Positions 1-11,331 of a DNA stretch of 64,000 bases are shown here, piece by piece (positions within the stretch are counted from its first letter, which is position 1; each line of letters starts with the position of its first letter). A model generated the notes under the pieces. It was given only the letters and a program-made list of their open reading frames with translations, was not told the DNA's origin and did no database searches. The position numbers were made by a program, and so were the translations under genes. The DNA is from Albifimbria verrucaria (Eukaryota; Ascomycota; Sordariomycetes; Hypocreales; Stachybotryaceae): positions 992,001 to 1,056,000 of the forward strand of contig JAHREC010000018.1 in assembly GCA_020081605.1 (NCBI GenBank). The letters are read 5' to 3'.

Positions 1-282
1 TGAATCAAGTTGGAGATTGGGTGTGCTATAGATTGGTGTATTCAAGCAAGGCAAATTCGGAGAGACTTACATCCAGCGGTAATCTTGGTCTTCTCAACAG
101 CGGCGCTGTCGAGGAAAGAACCAGTCTTGAGGACCTTCAGGTTGTTCTTGCCAGTGTTGGTGACAGTGGCCTTGACCTCAGTGTTGCCAACAAGCTCAAG
201 CTTGACATCGAGGGGGTAGGGGCCTTGCCAGGGCAGCAGCGGCCAAGGAAGCCAGAGCGGCGAGGCTGAGGACGAACTTCAT
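1..282 (-). CDS. Deuterolysin-type (M35) neutral metalloprotease, N-terminal part, cut by window edge
   Basis: The minus-strand start at 282 opens a signal peptide (MKFVLSLAALASLAAAA), followed by the typical start of the deuterolysin propeptide: YPLDVKLELVGN, then TEVKATVTNTG, then SFLDSAAVEKTKIT. Deuterolysins are secreted zinc endopeptidases with an HExxH-type Asp-zincin domain, which would lie beyond position 1 and is not visible. The frame breaks at about 225-240, between the signal peptide and YPLDV. Adding one C to each of two neighbouring C runs restores it, as seen elsewhere in the window. A GTAAGT donor near 71 suggests the exon ends there and an intron runs off the edge. Family identity is confident from the N-terminal domain alone; catalytic integrity cannot be judged. 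Confidence 0.8.
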
Positions 283-397
283 GATGGCTACAAGATATTG
301 ATCGACAGGAACTGCAAATGAGTGCTTCTCGCTTGATGCTTGACTCGATGGTGAGCTGCTGCTTGAAGAGAATGCCAGAGAGAGGACCTTCCAGCCG

Positions 398-405
398 TTT
401 ATATA
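398..405 (-). promoter_or_regulatory. TATA box of the deuterolysin gene
   Basis: TATATAAA on the minus strand, about 116-123 nt upstream of the ATG at 282. The spacing suits a fungal secreted-protein promoter. This is a sequence match only. Confidence 0.55.
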
Positions 406-2422
406 GTCTACTGGTCAGGGCAACGACCTGCTTGTGAAGTTGCCCTTCGTGTAGTCGGTGGACATATCTCATCTTGGAAGTCGTTAAACATGACCCGAAG
501 CACTCAGTCGAGTAAGCTATCTGCCGATCACAGAGTGGTACTGACAACGACCACGTTCCTATCTCGTCCTAGAGGAAAGCCATATAGGGATGCATGAACA
601 CTTCATCCTTGCTTCAAAAGGTCCACTACTACCCTTGGATATGACAGGGCTGCCTCATGGCGGGACATATGTAGCCCCATTTCCAGTGCCGTGATGCCGA
701 GAGCCCCAATTACACGCGAGCACTTCACTTTTATGGGAGGTTGGACACCAATTGATACCATTTTCTTCGTCTAGTAGCTCATACTGGTGAATGAAGTTAT
801 AGCTCTTGTAACCGAGTCTAGAGTGATGCGAAGAACGTCTTAATCATATAGAAAACATCGATTCTGGATCACATCAAGCAATTGGGCCTCAAGTCTGTGG
901 CTTTGGACGCCGCAATCCTGATGACTTGCCGTCTTAGCCTTCTCCTTCCCAAGTGGTTGCCATGCACAATCTTTAGTTTCATGATGATGAGCTGTTAAAC
1001 ATTCAGGCTTAAACGTTACATTGTGATAAAGTTGCCGGAAAGAATAATAGTCCATTTTAGCGCCTCATGCAAAGGTCGGACGAATCAAAGTGATCACCAA
1101 CCGAAGTCCAGGATATTGAAATAGCGTCTGTTTCAAAGAGGTAACTAGATCGGTGGCTTTGGGACGGAGGGATTCATGCATCACGGTATCTCAAGTCAGA
1201 CCAGGTTGTATAATGGTTGCAAGGCGGCGTTTTGTTCCGGATCGGTTCACTCGGAATTCCTGCAGTCTGCCAGGAGGAAAACGGCAGCTGAATGCCATTG
1301 GTGGCTACCGAACAACGGCCTCAAAGAGTGCAAACCTCGCAAGCCTTAGGAAGGATCGTGCATTATGCTGCTCGACACCGGCCATAAGAAGACGACAAGG
1401 CTTGAATATACAAACCAGCTAATAGGGGAAAATCGTCCTCAGTAACCTCGGGACGATCCGACGCCGATGTTCGGCACTGGATGCCGAGAGATTATTCATC
1501 GTACATGCCAAGTCCATCAATCCTGACCCTGTGTCATTGCAGTAAACATGAAGTCGCAATGTCCAGGCAGCCGGGTACAGATCGTTGGCAAGCGACTTGG
1601 CGGCGTGTGGAAGCCATGCATTGACTGCCGTTGCGGCTTGGCGTGGGGATACATCTAGCTTCTAACTGACACTTTGCCCCAGATGTCGGCCGAAACAGGC
1701 CACCTTCCTTTCCTGGAGAGGCTGGAATCGTGTAAATAATGGAAATGCAATCCTATCAGATTGAAGTGGACATGGCAAGGGAGTTGGAGAGATACGGCGT
1801 GACAAGCGTCGGAGAACGGAGCCAAACAAGGAAGCTCCTGAGGTTGCGGTTGTGATGTTGTTGAGAGTCTATGTCAGATACGGGGCCATGCATGGGTTGA
1901 TCGAAGATCGTTCCAACCAGCGACAGACCCTCTGTGCTTTTCCGACTCTTTCTGAAAGGCCATGAATGGCACAGCGGGATAAGATGCAGTGGGCATCCCG
2001 ATGAAGCAGTTGATACAAAGCACACTATGTATGGTGTGGGCTGTTTCGATGGCGGCCATGAAAACAGATATGGCGATGCTCCGATGTTGGACTCGACGAC
2101 CTTCCGATCTAGGTGGCCGTCCAAATCTCCTGTGGAGCTCTGGCCCTGGAGCGGGGCGCGATCGGCAATAGGCGATCACACGCTCAACAGGCGGAAACGG
2201 CCGCTGCCTGGCTAAGACAACGAAGCAAGCCACAGTGTTGGGAGTTCAGCAGACGATTCATTGTGGTCATGCCAGCTTGACGCCTGTTTGTCCGAACCCC
2301 TTGCATTACAGCCAACCTCGATTTATTTCTAGGTAGCGGCGGTAGAGTCTGCGAATCCTATTCGGGCATCTCTGAGCTGCTCAATCACTCCACGCCCACC
2401 GTTGTCCTGCACATTACTACCG
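406..2422. other. Intergenic, no supported gene
   Basis: About 2 kb between the deuterolysin promoter and the next gene. A minus-strand open stretch at 1874-2233 has a short hydrophobic segment vaguely like fungal integral membrane proteins, but no frame could be extended into a recognisable family. Confidence 0.6.
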
Positions 2423-3024
2423 ATGAGTTTCTTCCGTGGCACGACAGGTTTGCGAATTTTGACCGGGGTGATTGCTGCTATCGTTGTGGTGTCATTTTGC
2501 GGTGGATTTGCCAGTTCATCTGACCTCGTATCATCCATGATGGAGAGCCGCGGCTCGACAGGCGCTATTGAGGGTCTGGTGGTGACCCTGAAGCAGTCCA
2601 GCACGTCCCCGCCGAGCGTGACGGTGAGCGTCAAGAACACGAACCCAGACCCCATTACAGTTCTGCGATACGACTCTCCTCTTGACTCTCTTGCACTCCA
2701 ACTCGGACTGCTGTCCATCACACCCGACAGGGCTTGGAGCCGCTGGATCTGCCCAGAGTTCAGATCCGTCGCAAGTGGCCTCCGTCGTCAGACGCACTCA
2801 TCGAAATCGCACCAGGCGAGAGTGCAGAGAATGAGATTGTGCTGAAGGAGCCCGTCATCTCAGAAGAGCAGCTCGGCAGCAAGGCATCCGTTCAGTTGAA
2901 GGGTAGATGGACATCTGTATGGTCCAAGCCAAAGGCTGACATCGACATGTCCTCGTGGAACGATATGCCTGATGTCTTGTCAGGTGACTTTGCGTCAAAT
3001 AACCTGGTTATCAACGTCGGTTGA
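2423..3024 (+). CDS. Stand-alone protein resembling the deuterolysin N-terminal domain
   Basis: A protein of about 200 residues or less. It has an N-terminal hydrophobic stretch (ILTGVIAAIVVVSFCGGFA), then VTVSVKNTNPDP, VLRYDSPLD, LDLPRVQIRRKWPP, SVQLKGRWTSVW and GDFASNNLVINVG at the end. The pattern V-x-V-x-NT ... VL-x-x-x-S-x-LD matches the propeptide of the deuterolysin at 1-282, but no HExxH domain follows. I recall similar short proteins as a conserved Sordariomycete family without known function. The frame breaks at 2730-2732, where GGG would need to be GGGG. The ATG at 2423 gives a possible signal or anchor segment. An ATG at 2538 would give a cytosolic form and is a serious alternative. 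Stop at 3022-3024. Confidence 0.7.
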
Positions 3025-3592
3025 GCAGCGTTGATATATAATGACAATGCATGGCACAGACTACAGCATACTGCCAAAGGACTTTTGGGGCGGATCAAAA
3101 TGCAGGTGGCTACATGTGTTCATGGGAAGTTCTGTTTGGATTCAGATTCACAAGGAGCGACCACGGATGACTAAGATTCTGTACCTTATACAAAGTCTCA
3201 CGACGTTGGAAGGGCTGAGTTGGAGAAATGCTACAGTAGCACATAGAACAGACTAAGTGAAATCAAGCTGAGTTATCGCATAATGTTTGCTACATACCAA
3301 AAGAATGAGGTACAGGGTCCCTGTTGGATGATGTCGGTGGCACGGGCTTCACTACCAAGGCTCAGCACTCATTGTTTAGCCCTCCCTGCCTCCCCAACTA
3401 TGCTCCACTCTGGGGTTGGGCCAGTTGGCGGTTCAACCACCTCACCTTGGTTCCATGACAATGGAAGCTTAGAGTTGGTACATTTCAGGCCAACCAGCTT
3501 ATAATTCTTCGACGGCGGCGCTTCCACCATGGGTGAGGATTTACATTCATTATTTTAATGTCCTTCATTAGGAGCTGACCACTACGAAAAGC
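3025..3592. other. Intergenic, nothing supported
   Basis: 3' flank of the M35-like gene and upstream region of the DUF2293 gene. No RNA gene or repeat seen. The short open frames look random. Confidence 0.6.
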
Positions 3593-4389
3593 ATGCGTAT
3601 TCCAATGACATGTGCGAAACATGCTGAAAAAGCCATTATGCCAGCACCTAAGGAACCCATTGTGAGCCTGGGAACCCCAATGCCCAAAGGGTACGGGTTT
3701 CTGAAGAAAGGCTATGCATACAAAACGGCGCTTTGCCGACGCGAGACACATAATGCAGGGAAGACCTTGTACGTGGTCAAGGAAGGATCTCAGATATTGG
3801 GCCTCAGAGCTCCGAAATCCATCCTCGCCAAGGTTCACCAGCAGGAGATGGCGACACGCAGCGACAGGCGGGAATGCGTCGCCAAACGAGACGATCAAGA
3901 CCAAGAAAGATTCCTGAAAGTCATCCAGGAGCAGTACCCACGTATTCCCGCAGAAGATGCTGACCAGATAGCCAAATGGGCCATGAGGAAACGGAGTGGG
4001 AGGGTTGGACGAACTAGCACATTGCCGTTGGAGAAGAAAGTGCACCTGGCAGTAGCTGCGCACATCCGACACCGACACACAGACTATGAAAAATTATTCA
4101 AGGAAATACCCCGCGACGAGGCGAGGAAAGCTGTGGCAGCTGGAGTGAAGGGGTTGCTCTTGCGATGGAAAGAAGGCAGCGGGCTAGAGGGCGACCCGAT
4201 TGTGTTGGAAGACTCGTCTTCGGGGAGAGCGAGATCGACGAAGTTGGTTCAAGACTTGAACAGACAAGAATTAGCCCTAGGAAATCACCAAGGAAGCATC
4301 CGACACGAAGGCCGCGGGCAAGGCAACCAACACGGCGGCATAGTTTTACCCGAAAGCGTAGCCGAGCAGCCAGGAGGTCTCTCGCTTGA
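3593..4389 (+). CDS. DUF2293 domain protein with Arg/Ser-rich basic tail
   Basis: The N-terminal part holds the fungal DUF2293 leader motif TPMPKGYGFLKKGYAYKT with LCRRETH. The DUF2293 domain runs from about 3900 to 4180, with QYPRIPAEDADQIAKWAM, SGRVGR, KKVHLAVAAHIRHRHTDYE and ARKAVAAGVKGLLLRWK. The function of DUF2293 is not established; the basic, conserved domain suggests nuclear or nucleic-acid contact, which is inference. After the domain the raw frame runs on to 4618, but one extra G in the run at 4222-4225 instead gives an acidic SGESEIDEVGS segment and an Arg-rich tail (SPRKSPRKHPTRRPRARQ) ending at 4389. I prefer that reading. Start at 3593 is tentative: 3638 is an alternative, and an upstream exon is possible. 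Confidence 0.8.
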
Positions 4390-5654
4390 GATATTAGTCT
4401 ATGTGGCGTACATGCAAACACAGCCGGTTTTTTTACTTTTACCTTTATTTTCTGATTTTCTTTTCTTTTTCAGGATAATGAATGCAGAAGTTTCTTTTTA
4501 TGCCAGCAAGCCATGGCTTCTCAAGCTGAGGCCAAGCGCAAATATGCAGCCCGAGCCACTCTGCTTCACGGCCGACCAAGTGAGCCCTAGACAAGCCGCA
4601 GCCTTCACAGCAGCATGAAAATTTAAGGGCCGATTGTTTTAGACAAGACGGCAGACGATAGGCCACGCTGGTCTTGATTCTCCATCAGAGGCGGGAGCTG
4701 ATCATGCGAAGCATTGTGTAATCTTAGCCGGAGGAGAAGGGCATGGCTTGAGTTCCACGGCAGTTCTCAACCCCTTGTCTAAAACACAGACAGTCCCCGC
4801 TGGAGGTCCTACAATTGTATAACGTGGGAAAGCAGGCAGCTGTGTGCCTGTAGGTATGTGCATAGCATGGCATGGTATGCCGTGCAGAGCAGCCACGGGT
4901 GCCAAGACCAATTGTTTGGGTGGTTTGTTTGAAACAAGCGAAATGTCGATCATTTATCCTCCAGGAGTGCGCCGTCCCACCATGTCAATGTTTCAAGGCG
5001 AGGCTAGGCTAAGCTGCACATGGCTGGCAATCTGGACCGATGGCGTGCGGCTTCTAGGGCTGAGGCCAGGCTACTAAGTCAAACAGCCGCTGGCAATAAG
5101 CGTATTACTTGCGCTTATTACGACGTTTTGGAAGCAATGCCGAGCGGACGAGTGAAGTGAGGCTGACCTTAATTTCAGCAGTCTCTGAGGGTAGCCGAGA
5201 CGGATCGCGGCAGACATAATGAGACTTGTGAAGAGGAGCCAAGCCAGCTAAGTCGCTGACTACGGCAGTTTCCCCAACCCCGTAAGTAACCAAGGGTGCG
5301 GATTCTCGCATATGGACAGGGAGGTTGTTGAATGGGTGGGCCGGTGTTATGATGGGAAGGGGAAGATGAGATGGGGTGCCCCTCTTCCCGTAGGAGCTTC
5401 ATGCAAACGGCAATGCCCGTTGACGAGGGGTGCTGCAAGAAAAGAGTTTCATTTTATTACGGTACTTGGATGAGTGCCGGGTGTCATTGGGAAGACACTT
5501 GAGATGTGCCGTACCAGGCTATTGTGGCTTATATGGTGCAGCAATGAGCAAAGTGGCAGATGGAGGTGAGGGCGAAATGAGAAGGGCGGAATTGGCTCGG
5601 GGTGAGTTGCATTTGCACAAACAAGTAAGCCGCAGGTAATATTCAGAAGCTTTG

Positions 5655-5708
5655 TAAAAAAGAAAAGAAAAGAAAGGAAAGGAAAGAAAAGAAAAAAAAA
5701 TCAAAAAA
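5655..5708. repeat. A/G-rich low-complexity tract
   Basis: Consecutive AAAAG/AAAGG units followed by A runs. Low-complexity tract in intergenic DNA. Confidence 0.8.
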
Positions 5709-5984
5709 ATCGAGGATCTATGAAAATCCAGATGGTAAACTGATACGCGTGTGTGGTGAAAGGCATCTTCGCATCTGTCAGTACAGGTGCTTTAGATAAA
5801 TTGATATTGTCCATGTAGGTAGGTAAGGTAGGTAGCTAGTGGATAGGTAGACTAGGAGGGCGGTAGGTAGGCATCACGAGGGTTTATGCTTGGTAGGGAT
5901 GGTTGCCAAGGCCCCGGTCCAAAAGAAAAGAAAACGGTTTGTGCAAGGAAACAATTGGCTGCAGGGTTCAGTTCTAGGTACCTA

Positions 5985-6016
<32 letters not shown>

Positions 6017-6020
6017 ACTG
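5985..6020. repeat. Hexamer microsatellite (GTGCCT)n
   Basis: About five tandem GTGCCT units, then degenerate copies (GTGACT, GTACCT), 0.55 kb upstream of the LRR gene start. It could be translated as a PV repeat, but no supported gene covers it. Confidence 0.85.
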
Positions 6021-6555
6021 TACCTGTTTCCCCCAGAGGTGTTGCCAGCCACCAACGTGGGGCAGGTCAATTTAGTGCAGCCATGGGACGCCATCCGTCC
6101 CCTTCTTCTTCTTCCTGTCGTGATAGACGCGGATGGGGTGCATGGCCCGTTCGTCCCATTGCATGCAGGGATTGCGGCCCAACGAATGGGAAACCACCCG
6201 AGCATCGAGCAGCCAAATTTCCCTTTGCTTGTGGATTTCCTTTTGCGCCCCTGCTCCTGCATCGCATTGCTGCTGCTGATGCTGATGCTGCAGTGCAGAC
6301 TCGAGGTTATCTTCACGCTACCTCTAGTTTTTCACCCACGTCGAGTCTGAAGTTGGTTTCAGAGACCTCTTCCTGGGTGGGCCGTCCGCTAGTTCGTTCC
6401 TTCGCTGGCTTTTGTTTACTTTGTCCAGTGACGTCGAGCCGGGCCCTCTTAGTTCCCGGACCATCACTGCAAACGACGGCTAGCGAGATAGCTCTGCTCG
6501 TGCACGCCTCGACCTCACTCTGTCAAACGTCCCTCTCCTCCACGGAGCTTCTATC

Positions 6556-9500
6556 ATGGAGGACTCCAACAACCGCGCAAGCGCAATTCCTCGTTTGTCG
6601 CGGCTGCCTCTTCCTAGGCCTACCTCGAACATCCCTAAGCCCGCTTCTGCTCTTCCAAGGCCAGCCTCGCTCCGTGCTGCTCCCTCTCGTGAGAGCTTGG
6701 TTGCCAGGGCCCCGACGACCTCGACCGGTTCTGGAGAAGTACGCAGGCCAAATTTACGGAACTCAGTCTCGCGCGATCAATTACGCTCAAGCCTTGGACC
6801 CGGAGATGGCACGACACCTCGACTCAGAGCTTCTGTCTCTCGGGACCAGCTACGATCCAGTACCATTCGAGCCCCCGCACCAAAGACGAGATCACAGCCT
6901 CCGGTGACCTACTCCAGAGCCTCAAGCATTGGCCCTACCAGTCAGCGGAGATCTAGCAGCACAGTCCGTGTGCCTGAGCCCGACTATCCGAATGATGTGC
7001 ACTCGCCATCCCCAGACTCGGAAACATCGATAATTCCCCGACGCCTGACCTTGACGAGACGTCCATCCGAAGTTTCCCCATGTCTCCTATACTCGATCCA
7101 AGCTCTAGCTCTTATGAAGCGAGCAGCGATGGTCGGCCCGCCTCTAGCTCTACCGAAGAAAGCCCTGCCTTCGAGACCATCAAGTTTCGCTCCAGCATGA
7201 GCAGACCCTCTCTCACCGAACGCACAATGGAGACGTTAGCTCAGATACCCTCATCGCCCGCTGTCAGGAAAAAGTCATCGGCTTTCTTCGACCAGAACCG
7301 ACCAACATCTCGTGGGAATAGTGCCGGCTCTCGGCCAGGCTCGAGCTACAACTCAGATAACCCCACCCGCTTTCCTTCTAGACCGGCCAGCCGTCCTGGG
7401 TCCAGCGCGGGTCAAAGTGAGCCTTCCTTTGCTAATTTCAGAGCATCGGCAACGTTCAAGGCTCCTTTCTCCCCAGCGATGGCACGCCGCGAAGGTTGCC
7501 TCCAATCCAGACCGGAAGGACACCAGCGTCCCAGACTACGCCAGGCAGATCTTCTATGCCACCCCTATGAGACCTTTTGCGGCGGATCCTCCATCTACGC
7601 AGGATGTGTCGAGCCCTAGTCCCAGAGACCGAACTATGTATGGAAACTACAGCTCCAAGTCAACATCGCAGACGCTTTCCGCTAGACCTGTGAAGAAAAG
7701 AGCATCTGTTCACGGTCTATACAAGAAACTATCCACGCCAGCTCTGGATCAAACATCCAATGAATCCGATGCGTCTCGAAACGTCTCTTCCAACTCTGCT
7801 CAGTCTACCAATAGTGCATGGGATGGAAGCATCCCGTCACTTTCATCCACAACAGCCTCATTGACAACCACGGACTCTGAGAAATCACCCATGTCAAACC
7901 GGAAATCATCTGCCGCCCTACGAGAGCAGATTGCAAAAGCAAAGGCAGCCAAGCGTGCCGCCATGAAGCAGGCTATCACGGGGAGGTCAAGGCACCAGAC
8001 ACCGAGATGTCCATTGTTCCCTCTGATGACGGCTTCGACTTTGGTGTCACACACTCCGATCCCTTCAACCTGAAAAGAGGCGAAAGCCCTTCTAAGAGAG
8101 TCCTCACTCAGCGTGTTTCTGCGGCAAGAACAACTGGCAAGCTCAATATTTCAGCGCTTGGGTTAAAGGAGATGCCACTGGAGGTGATGAAGATGTATGA
8201 GCTGGAAAGCATCGGTACATATGATGGAAGCTGGGCAGAGAGTGTTGATCTTACGAGGTTCATTGCCGCTGATAACGAGTTTGAGACTCTGGACGATTTC
8301 ATTTTTCCCGACTCAAGCCCTGAGAGCTTGCAAGAGGATGATGAGGGTAAAGGTAACATCTTTGGTGGCTTGGAGACTCTCGATCTCCATGGGAACCTTC
8401 TGATCAGTATACCGATCGGATTCCGCCGCTTAACTCACCTTACTTCGCTCAACTTGGTATGTTCAAACCTTCTAACGATTTTAGCAATGTATACTGACCC
8501 GCCTAGTCCTCCAATCGTCTCAGCAATAATACCCTTGACACAATTGGTCAAATGACTAGCCTTCGAGACTTAAAACTTGCAAACAACCTTCTTTACGGAC
8601 CTCTTAGCAATTGCATGTCCAAACTTACTTCCCTGGAGATACTGGATTTGCATGGCAACCACATCTCCGGCTTACCCCGTGATGTCGAGAACATGTCTCG
8701 ATTACGGATCCTTAATCTTAATGAGAACAGCTTTGAATCTTTACCGTTCGACGGTCTGGCAAAATTGCCATTAACTGAACTTCTTGCCAGGAAGAATAAA
8801 CTCAAGGGCACTTTAATAGAGGATGCAATTGAGTCTCTGCCACATCTGCAGACACTCGATGTTTCATCCAACCAGCTGGCAAGGCTGGTACCATTGGGAT
8901 CTGGAATTAACCTACCAGTGCTCCATGCGCTCTCCTTGTCAATGAACAGGCTGCAAGGGCTTCCCGACATGACTTCTTGGGAGGGTCTCCTCACCCTTAC
9001 CGCAGATGAGAACTGCCTCTCCAGCATTCCGCACAGCTTCACCAGCCTTACGAAGCTACGACATGCAGATTTTGCTAGTAATGATATTCGGGTGATTCCT
9101 CCGGAGATCGCGCGGATGGATGCTCTATCGTTGATCCGCTTGAGCGGCAACCCTTTGCGAGATAAGAAGTTTGTGTCCATCACGACCGAAGAGCTGAAGG
9201 AGGTCTTGGCAGGCAGGCTGGAACCTCCGCCCAGTTACGAGCAACACCGGGAGCAAGCATCAATTACAGACATGACAGGGGCATTCGGCGACATGAACAT
9301 TCTGACGGACTTAATAACCAACATACCGACACCCACTGACCAAACCTACGAAGACGGCATGTCTGATGCTGATGACGACTTTGCCACGCCGCCAACTTCG
9401 CTCCCGCAATCCCCTAGATCGAGGTCGCAAACGCTATCAAGCCTTCGTTCCCGATCGCAAACATTGTCGAATGAGACATGGCCTGTCAAGCCAGGTGGTA

Positions 9501-10176
9501 TCTTGGACCGGTCTAGGACCGAGTCATCGTCGCTGCACCCCGTTGTTTGCTCCCGAATAGCTTTCGAACATGTGGTGAAGCAGGTTCACTTGCAGCATAA
9601 TCTTTTCACCACTATGCCGAATTCATTGAGCTTCTTCGCCGAGACGCTAACCTCACTCTCGTTGGCCAGCAACCAAATGGTCGGAGAATCCTATATCCAA
9701 GAGATCATTGAATTGCCAGCTCTCACAGAGTTGAACTTGTCTTCTAACCATATTACGAGCATGGCCCTTTGACCAAATTTCTACATGCGCCGAAGCTGGA
9801 AAAGCTGGACATGTCAGTCAACAGAATTACCGCCTTGCCAAATGATCTAAAGTCGGCTTTCCCAGATCTCAAGGCTTTGCTGGTCAACAGCAACCACTTG
9901 ATTGAGCTTGACCCCGAGACCATCAACGGACTGAGGGTGGTGGATGCATCCAGCAACGACATTACGCATTTGAATCCACGGATCGGGCTACTGGGTGGCC
10001 GAGGTGGGCTGGAGCGACTCGATGTAATGGGTAACCGGTTCCGAGTGCCGCGATGGAATGTCCTAGAGCGAGGAACAGAAGCAACCCTACGCTGGCTCCG
10101 AGGACGAGTGCCAATCGCCGAGATGGCGACGTGGAGGAAGGATAACAGCGACGACAATACGGACGAGACAGAGTGA
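6556..10176 (+). CDS. Large Ser/Arg-rich leucine-rich-repeat protein (LRRC40-like)
   Basis: Roughly 1,190 residues once frames are joined. The N-terminal ~500 residues are Ser/Pro/Arg-rich and disordered, with two near-identical motifs RNSVSRDQLRSS and RASVSRDQLRSS at 6757-6792 and 6826-6861. A series of LRRs follows from about 8360 (LETLDLHGNLL, LTSLNL, LEILDLHGNHISGLP, LRILNLNENSFESLP, LTSLSLASNQM, LTELNLSSNHI), interrupted near 9240-9570 by an acidic/Ser insert with RSRSQTLSSLRSRSQTLSNE. The C-terminus (MGNRFRVPRWNVLERGTEAT then LRWLRGRVP) caps the repeat. Such proteins are protein-interaction scaffolds; the role here is unknown. One intron lies at 8457-8506. Frame breaks sit at 7075-7079 (C run), 7471-7474 (C run), 7980-7983 (G run) and 9763-9767. 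Start chosen as the first ATG after a pyrimidine-rich leader. Confidence 0.85.
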
Positions 10177-11331
10177 GGATGACTGTCTGCGTGGTGGCAT
10201 ACACCTACCACCACTACAGCACGGGGAAGTGTGGCTTGGGCGACTTGAGCGGTTGCAAACTTTTTCGATTCTTTTTTTGCTGTTTCTCACGCAGAGTTCA
10301 CTGGCTGGGCCTAGTGCATGATGACGCCGTCTACGTTCATGTCAAGATACCATTTTACTGCTTCTTTGGCGTCATTATCTGGGAGTTTTGGGGCTGAACA
10401 GATAGATTTATAGTGATTTGGGAAGCAGGGTAGAGCCGCCCTATTATGGGTGTAATGGGCAAAGATTCGGCAAATAAACACAAGCCTGGATCCAACAGCT
10501 ACGCATTGACGATTTTCATGAGAACCATAAGTCATCAGTTGATGAATTGTGAAATCGGGTCGTGCCAGTGCCATCCTTAGTCCCTAGTGTAGCATCTAGA
10601 CCACTAAGCTGATCTTGGTTAAGCATGTAAACAAACTACTGTTGTGACAATTTGTGGAGGCTGCCGTGATTAGTCATTCAGGGCATGTACAGGCTACGTA
10701 CAGGGGATAATTCTCGGCTGGCCACCGCTAGGCGCTCGCCCTGCAGGTAGCTAGCAAGCCAGCTAAGGTTACCTTGGGCCAGAGGCTGGTCACGGCCGAG
10801 CGAGTCCAGTAGTACTAGGTAGGGCACCTTAGTTACAGTACCATGAGAGGCAAGCCTTGTCCAATTCCCTTGCAGCACCAGCCACTCCAGTTTCTTTTCC
10901 TTTCCCTTTCCCTTCCCTGGCAACGGTCCAGGCCCAGGATCGTCCATCGCCATCCACCACCACCACCACCACCCCAGCCTAGCATTATCATCTGGCGGTC
11001 GCCTGGCGTAGACCACCCTGTGCCGTCAGCCTCTCGATCCCGACTTTCCACCTCGCGTCGGGCTGCCGTACATACACTCGTTTCGAACATTACGGCCACT
11101 GCTGCTTTTACTGGCGCAGAGCTCTGGACGCAGCTTGATCGATCGGGCATCTCCACATTGCTTTTGGGCACTCGTACCTCCAGCGAAGCAGAGCTCACCA
11201 TACCCTGTGCGCTTTTCTGCACCGCTAGAAAAACTCCATCGCAGAACCTCCTCGGGTCGCCGGCCTTTCCCTGCCCGCTCTCTTGTTTAATCGGCCTACA
11301 GTGCCTTGCCTTTGCTGTTTGCCAAAACGAC
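10177..11331. other. Intergenic / leader, no supported gene
   Basis: A (CCA)n stretch at about 10955-10975 and CT-rich sequence lead into the next gene. The long frame at 10843-11409 crosses this leader and has no recognisable domain. Confidence 0.5.

Larger units (their letters stand above)
4390..6555. other. Intergenic and leader region upstream of the LRR gene, with simple repeats
   Basis: No supported gene. It holds an A/G tract, GGTA-type repeats around 5815-5870 and a GTGCCT hexamer array. Pyrimidine-rich sequence towards 6540 is typical of a fungal leader just before an ATG. Confidence 0.55.

Noticed and set aside
1874..2233. Minus-strand frame with a hydrophobic stretch (FMAAIETAHTIHSVLCINCF)
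   Set aside because: It vaguely recalls fungal integral membrane proteins, but neighbouring frames give no continuation and no second membrane segment.
3485..4080. 197-codon frame antisense to the DUF2293 gene
   Set aside because: Shadow of the coding strand: the sense strand carries the conserved domain.
5984..6907. 307-codon frame beginning in the PV-encoding hexamer repeat
   Set aside because: It overlaps the LRR gene start in a different frame and begins within the microsatellite; not a gene.
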